A stretch of 64,000 bases of DNA from Rhodopseudomonas_A palustris_F (GTDB lineage Bacteria; Pseudomonadota; Alphaproteobacteria; Rhizobiales; Xanthobacteraceae), in the NCBI RefSeq assembly GCF_000013745.1, contig NC_007925.1:3720001-3784000 (forward strand), given 5' to 3'. The position numbers and the translations under genes were made by a program. Positions 62,428-64,000 of the stretch are shown here, piece after piece. Every line of letters starts with the position of its first letter. The stretch's first letter is position 1. The notes beneath the pieces are model-generated. The model worked only from the letters and a program-made list of their open reading frames with translations, was not told where the DNA came from and searched no databases.

Positions 62428-63246
62428 TCAGATCGCGCCGATATCGCCGAGGCATTGCTCGGCCAGCGCCATGCGCAGAGCGACGTGGCGCGGCTCGCGA
62501 ATGTCGAGATTGAGCGCGAACACGGTGTGCGCGCCGCCCTTCTCGGCCCAGCCGACCAGCCAGCCCAGCGTCGGTTTGCCGATTTCGGCGCCGAGCAGCC
62601 CGGTCTTGGCGCGAATCAGCGCATCGCCGACCTTGCCGACCGGCAGGATGTCGCGGACCAGATCCTGGCTGCGCGCCGAGATCGGCAAGACGCCGCGCCG
62701 CAGCCGGTCGACGAAATCGATCTGCTGGATCGGATCGATCCGCAGCTCGCCGGTGAGCCAGAACTGATCGATGCCGCCGCCGATGTTGCGGTTGCCGTAG
62801 TCGAACAGATCGAGATGCTTCTGCATCCGCTCCGCGCCGATCCGACGCGCGATCTCCTGATACACCGGCACCGCGGAGGCGGCGATCGCCGAGCGCAGCG
62901 TGTGATCGCGATTCCATCCTTCGATGTCGCGCGTCACGCCGTCCCACTTGAACACGTCCTTGTCGGGATCGGCGACCACGCCGGTCTCCAACGCGATCAG
63001 CGAATGGGCGATTTTGAAGGTCGATGCCGGGTGGAAGCCCTGCCCGGAACGATCGGGATCGCTGGCGATGATCAGATAGTCCTCGGTCTTGTAGCCGACG
63101 AAGGTGCCCGCGGTGCCGACATCGGCGAAACGCTTGGCCAGCGCGACGCGGATCTCGCTGCGCGGCGGCGCGACTTCGGCGCGCGCCGACAACGGAGCGA
63201 CGGCGGTGGCCGCGAACAGGCCGATGGCATGACGACGATTGAGCAA
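62428..63246 (-). CDS. Class D (OXA-type) beta-lactamase
   Basis: A 272-residue serine beta-lactamase. All class D motifs are present in order: STFK in PASTFKIAHSL (nucleophile and carboxylated lysine), SAV, YGN in FDYGNRNIGG, KTG in RAKTGLLG, and the WxxGW segment. A signal sequence with a twin-arginine start (NRRHAIGLFAATAVAPLSARA) precedes it. I chose a TTG start at 63246 because AGGTG lies six bases upstream and the length becomes typical; a GTG nine codons earlier is the alternative. No mobile element flanks it, so it is probably an intrinsic chromosomal gene. Confidence 0.88.
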   Translation of the reverse strand: MLNRRHAIGLFAATAVAPLSARAEVAPPRSEIRVALAKRFADVGTAGTFVGYKTEDYLIIASDPDRSGQGFHPASTFKIAHSLIALETGVVADPDKDVFKWDGVTRDIEGWNRDHTLRSAIAASAVPVYQEIARRIGAERMQKHLDLFDYGNRNIGGGIDQFWLTGELRIDPIQQIDFVDRLRRGVLPISARSQDLVRDILPVGKVGDALIRAKTGLLGAEIGKPTLGWLVGWAEKGGAHTVFALNLDIREPRHVALRMALAEQCLGDIGAI

Positions 63247-63445
63247 GGCGACACCTGGTGAGTTGCGATGGCGCACGATGCGCGACGTATCGTGGTGAAA
63301 CGATGGCAGCGCTTGCGCGAAGCTGTCGGCGCCATTGAATAGGAATCGATTCAATTGAATCCGATCGGCGCACACGAGAACGCTCGGCTCTGCTGATCGC
63401 CTCCGATGCATGAGTCTGTCGCTGATCGCTACCGACTTGCTGCGC

Positions 63446-63712
63446 TCAGCGCACCCGGCCCGACAGCCGCAGCACGAACACCAGCACTTCGGCGACCGCC
63501 TTGTAGAGCTCCTGCGGAATCTCGTCACCAATTTCGACCTTGGATAGCGCGCCGGCCAAAATCTCGTTCTCCTCGATCGGAATGTCGTGGGCGCGTGCCA
63601 CCTCGACGATCTTGGCGCCGATCGCGCCCTTGCCCTTGGCGATCACCGTCGGCGCGCCGGTCCTGTCGTAGTGCAGCGCGACGGCGATCTGGTTGGGGCC
63701 CTGCGCGGTCAT
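63446..63712 (-). CDS. FlhB-like C-terminal-domain protein
   Basis: An 88-residue protein matching the cytoplasmic part of the flagellar export switch FlhB: IAVALHYDRTGAPTVIAKGKG and the following helix with EENEILAGAL. It lacks the membrane half and the autocleaving NPTH loop, as do the FlhB-related short proteins found beside fliK in alphaproteobacteria. It overlaps the upstream FliK-like gene by 4 bp (ATGA). It may tune hook length or substrate switching. Complete within the window. Confidence 0.8.
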   Translation of the reverse strand: MTAQGPNQIAVALHYDRTGAPTVIAKGKGAIGAKIVEVARAHDIPIEENEILAGALSKVEIGDEIPQELYKAVAEVLVFVLRLSGRVR

Positions 63713-64000
63713 AGCGCGCGGTCCAGGAAGTAGCCGGCCGCCGCGGCCGGCGGCTGGGTCGGCGCGCCCTCGCGGATCACGATGTCGCCGGGCTGCAATT
63801 CGGCGCGGCTGAGCGCGCGGCTGAGTTCGGCGCTGCCGGCGCGCAGTTGCGCGGCGGTGGCCGGCCGCTCCGCCCACATCCGCACCGACGTCTTGTCGCC
63901 GACCAGCGAGATCAGCGCGTGCACCGGCCCCGCCGGCTCGACGTCGAGCGAAAACCGCGCCCGCCACACCCGCTTCGCCGCATCGACCTCGCTGTCCTGC
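63709..64000 (-). CDS. FliK-like flagellar hook-length control protein, C-terminal part
   Basis: The last 96 residues of a larger protein that continues beyond the right edge. The segment has the compact FliK C-terminal domain pattern (FSLDVEPAGPVHALISL, then an Arg/Ala/Glu-rich helix and a proline-rich end). Full-length relatives bind the export switch and stop hook growth. Assignment rests on the segment plus the overlapping FlhB-like gene; the N-terminal ruler region is not visible. Confidence 0.65.
   Translation of the reverse strand, partial: QDSEVDAAKRVWRARFSLDVEPAGPVHALISLVGDKTSVRMWAERPATAAQLRAGSAELSRALSRAELQPGDIVIREGAPTQPPAAAAGYFLDRAL

Overview
The window is GC-rich and tightly packed. 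Gene families and interspersed repeats point to an alphaproteobacterium of the Bradyrhizobium/Rhodopseudomonas group. The clues are REP-like intergenic palindromes, small transposon-like repeats ending in CTAGAGC, a GCG_CRPN-type small secreted protein, several tandem chemoreceptors, a fused indolepyruvate:ferredoxin oxidoreductase and remnants of a DMSO/TMAO reductase operon. The genus assignment is an inference.

Positions 1-30620 hold a large lipopeptide locus in two divergent arms. The leftward arm encodes a type II thioesterase, an ABC exporter with a cyclic-nucleotide-binding-like tail, a fatty-acyl-AMP ligase fused to an acyl carrier protein, and a PKS-NRPS megaenzyme (KS-AT-ACP-aminotransferase-C-A...) that runs off the left edge. 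This loading logic (activated fatty acid, one malonyl extension, beta-amination, then peptide) is that of iturin/mycosubtilin-type beta-amino-fatty-acid lipopeptides. The rightward arm encodes a PhyH-type oxygenase, a small ABM-fold protein, two NRPSs (C-A-T and C-A-T-E*-C-T-TE), a complete RND tripartite efflux pump and a Sfp-type phosphopantetheinyl transferase. From the first NRPS to the transferase the genes are almost contiguous. The locus therefore carries its own loading, elongation, editing, release, carrier activation and two export routes.

Positions 30800-41320 hold a cupin, a small zinc-ribbon protein, a Crp/Fnr regulator and a GrlR-like protein between two inverted copies of a roughly 200-bp element, and then four leftward methyl-accepting chemotaxis genes. 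Positions 41640-47390 hold a decaying dor/tor (DMSO/TMAO reductase) operon. dorC and dorA both look internally deleted but stay in frame, and the 3' end of dorA is joined to a frameshifted AraC-type regulator remnant. Only the TorD-like chaperone looks whole. An orphan PAS histidine kinase lies upstream.

Positions 47500-58860 are mostly metabolic or housekeeping: a DapA-family lyase/aldolase, a MaoC-type hydratase, the fused indolepyruvate oxidoreductase, small membrane proteins, a DUF1295 protein, an alpha/beta hydrolase, and a TetR regulator divergent from an O-methyltransferase. Positions 58950-60590 form a small toxin island: a free-standing colicin-E3-type rRNase domain overlapping a probable antitoxin gene, then a REP cluster, then a Fic protein overlapping a 58-residue VbhA-like antitoxin. 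The right end has a propionyl-CoA carboxylase beta subunit, a class D beta-lactamase, and FlhB-like and FliK-like flagellar fragments. I saw no tRNA, rRNA or CRISPR array.
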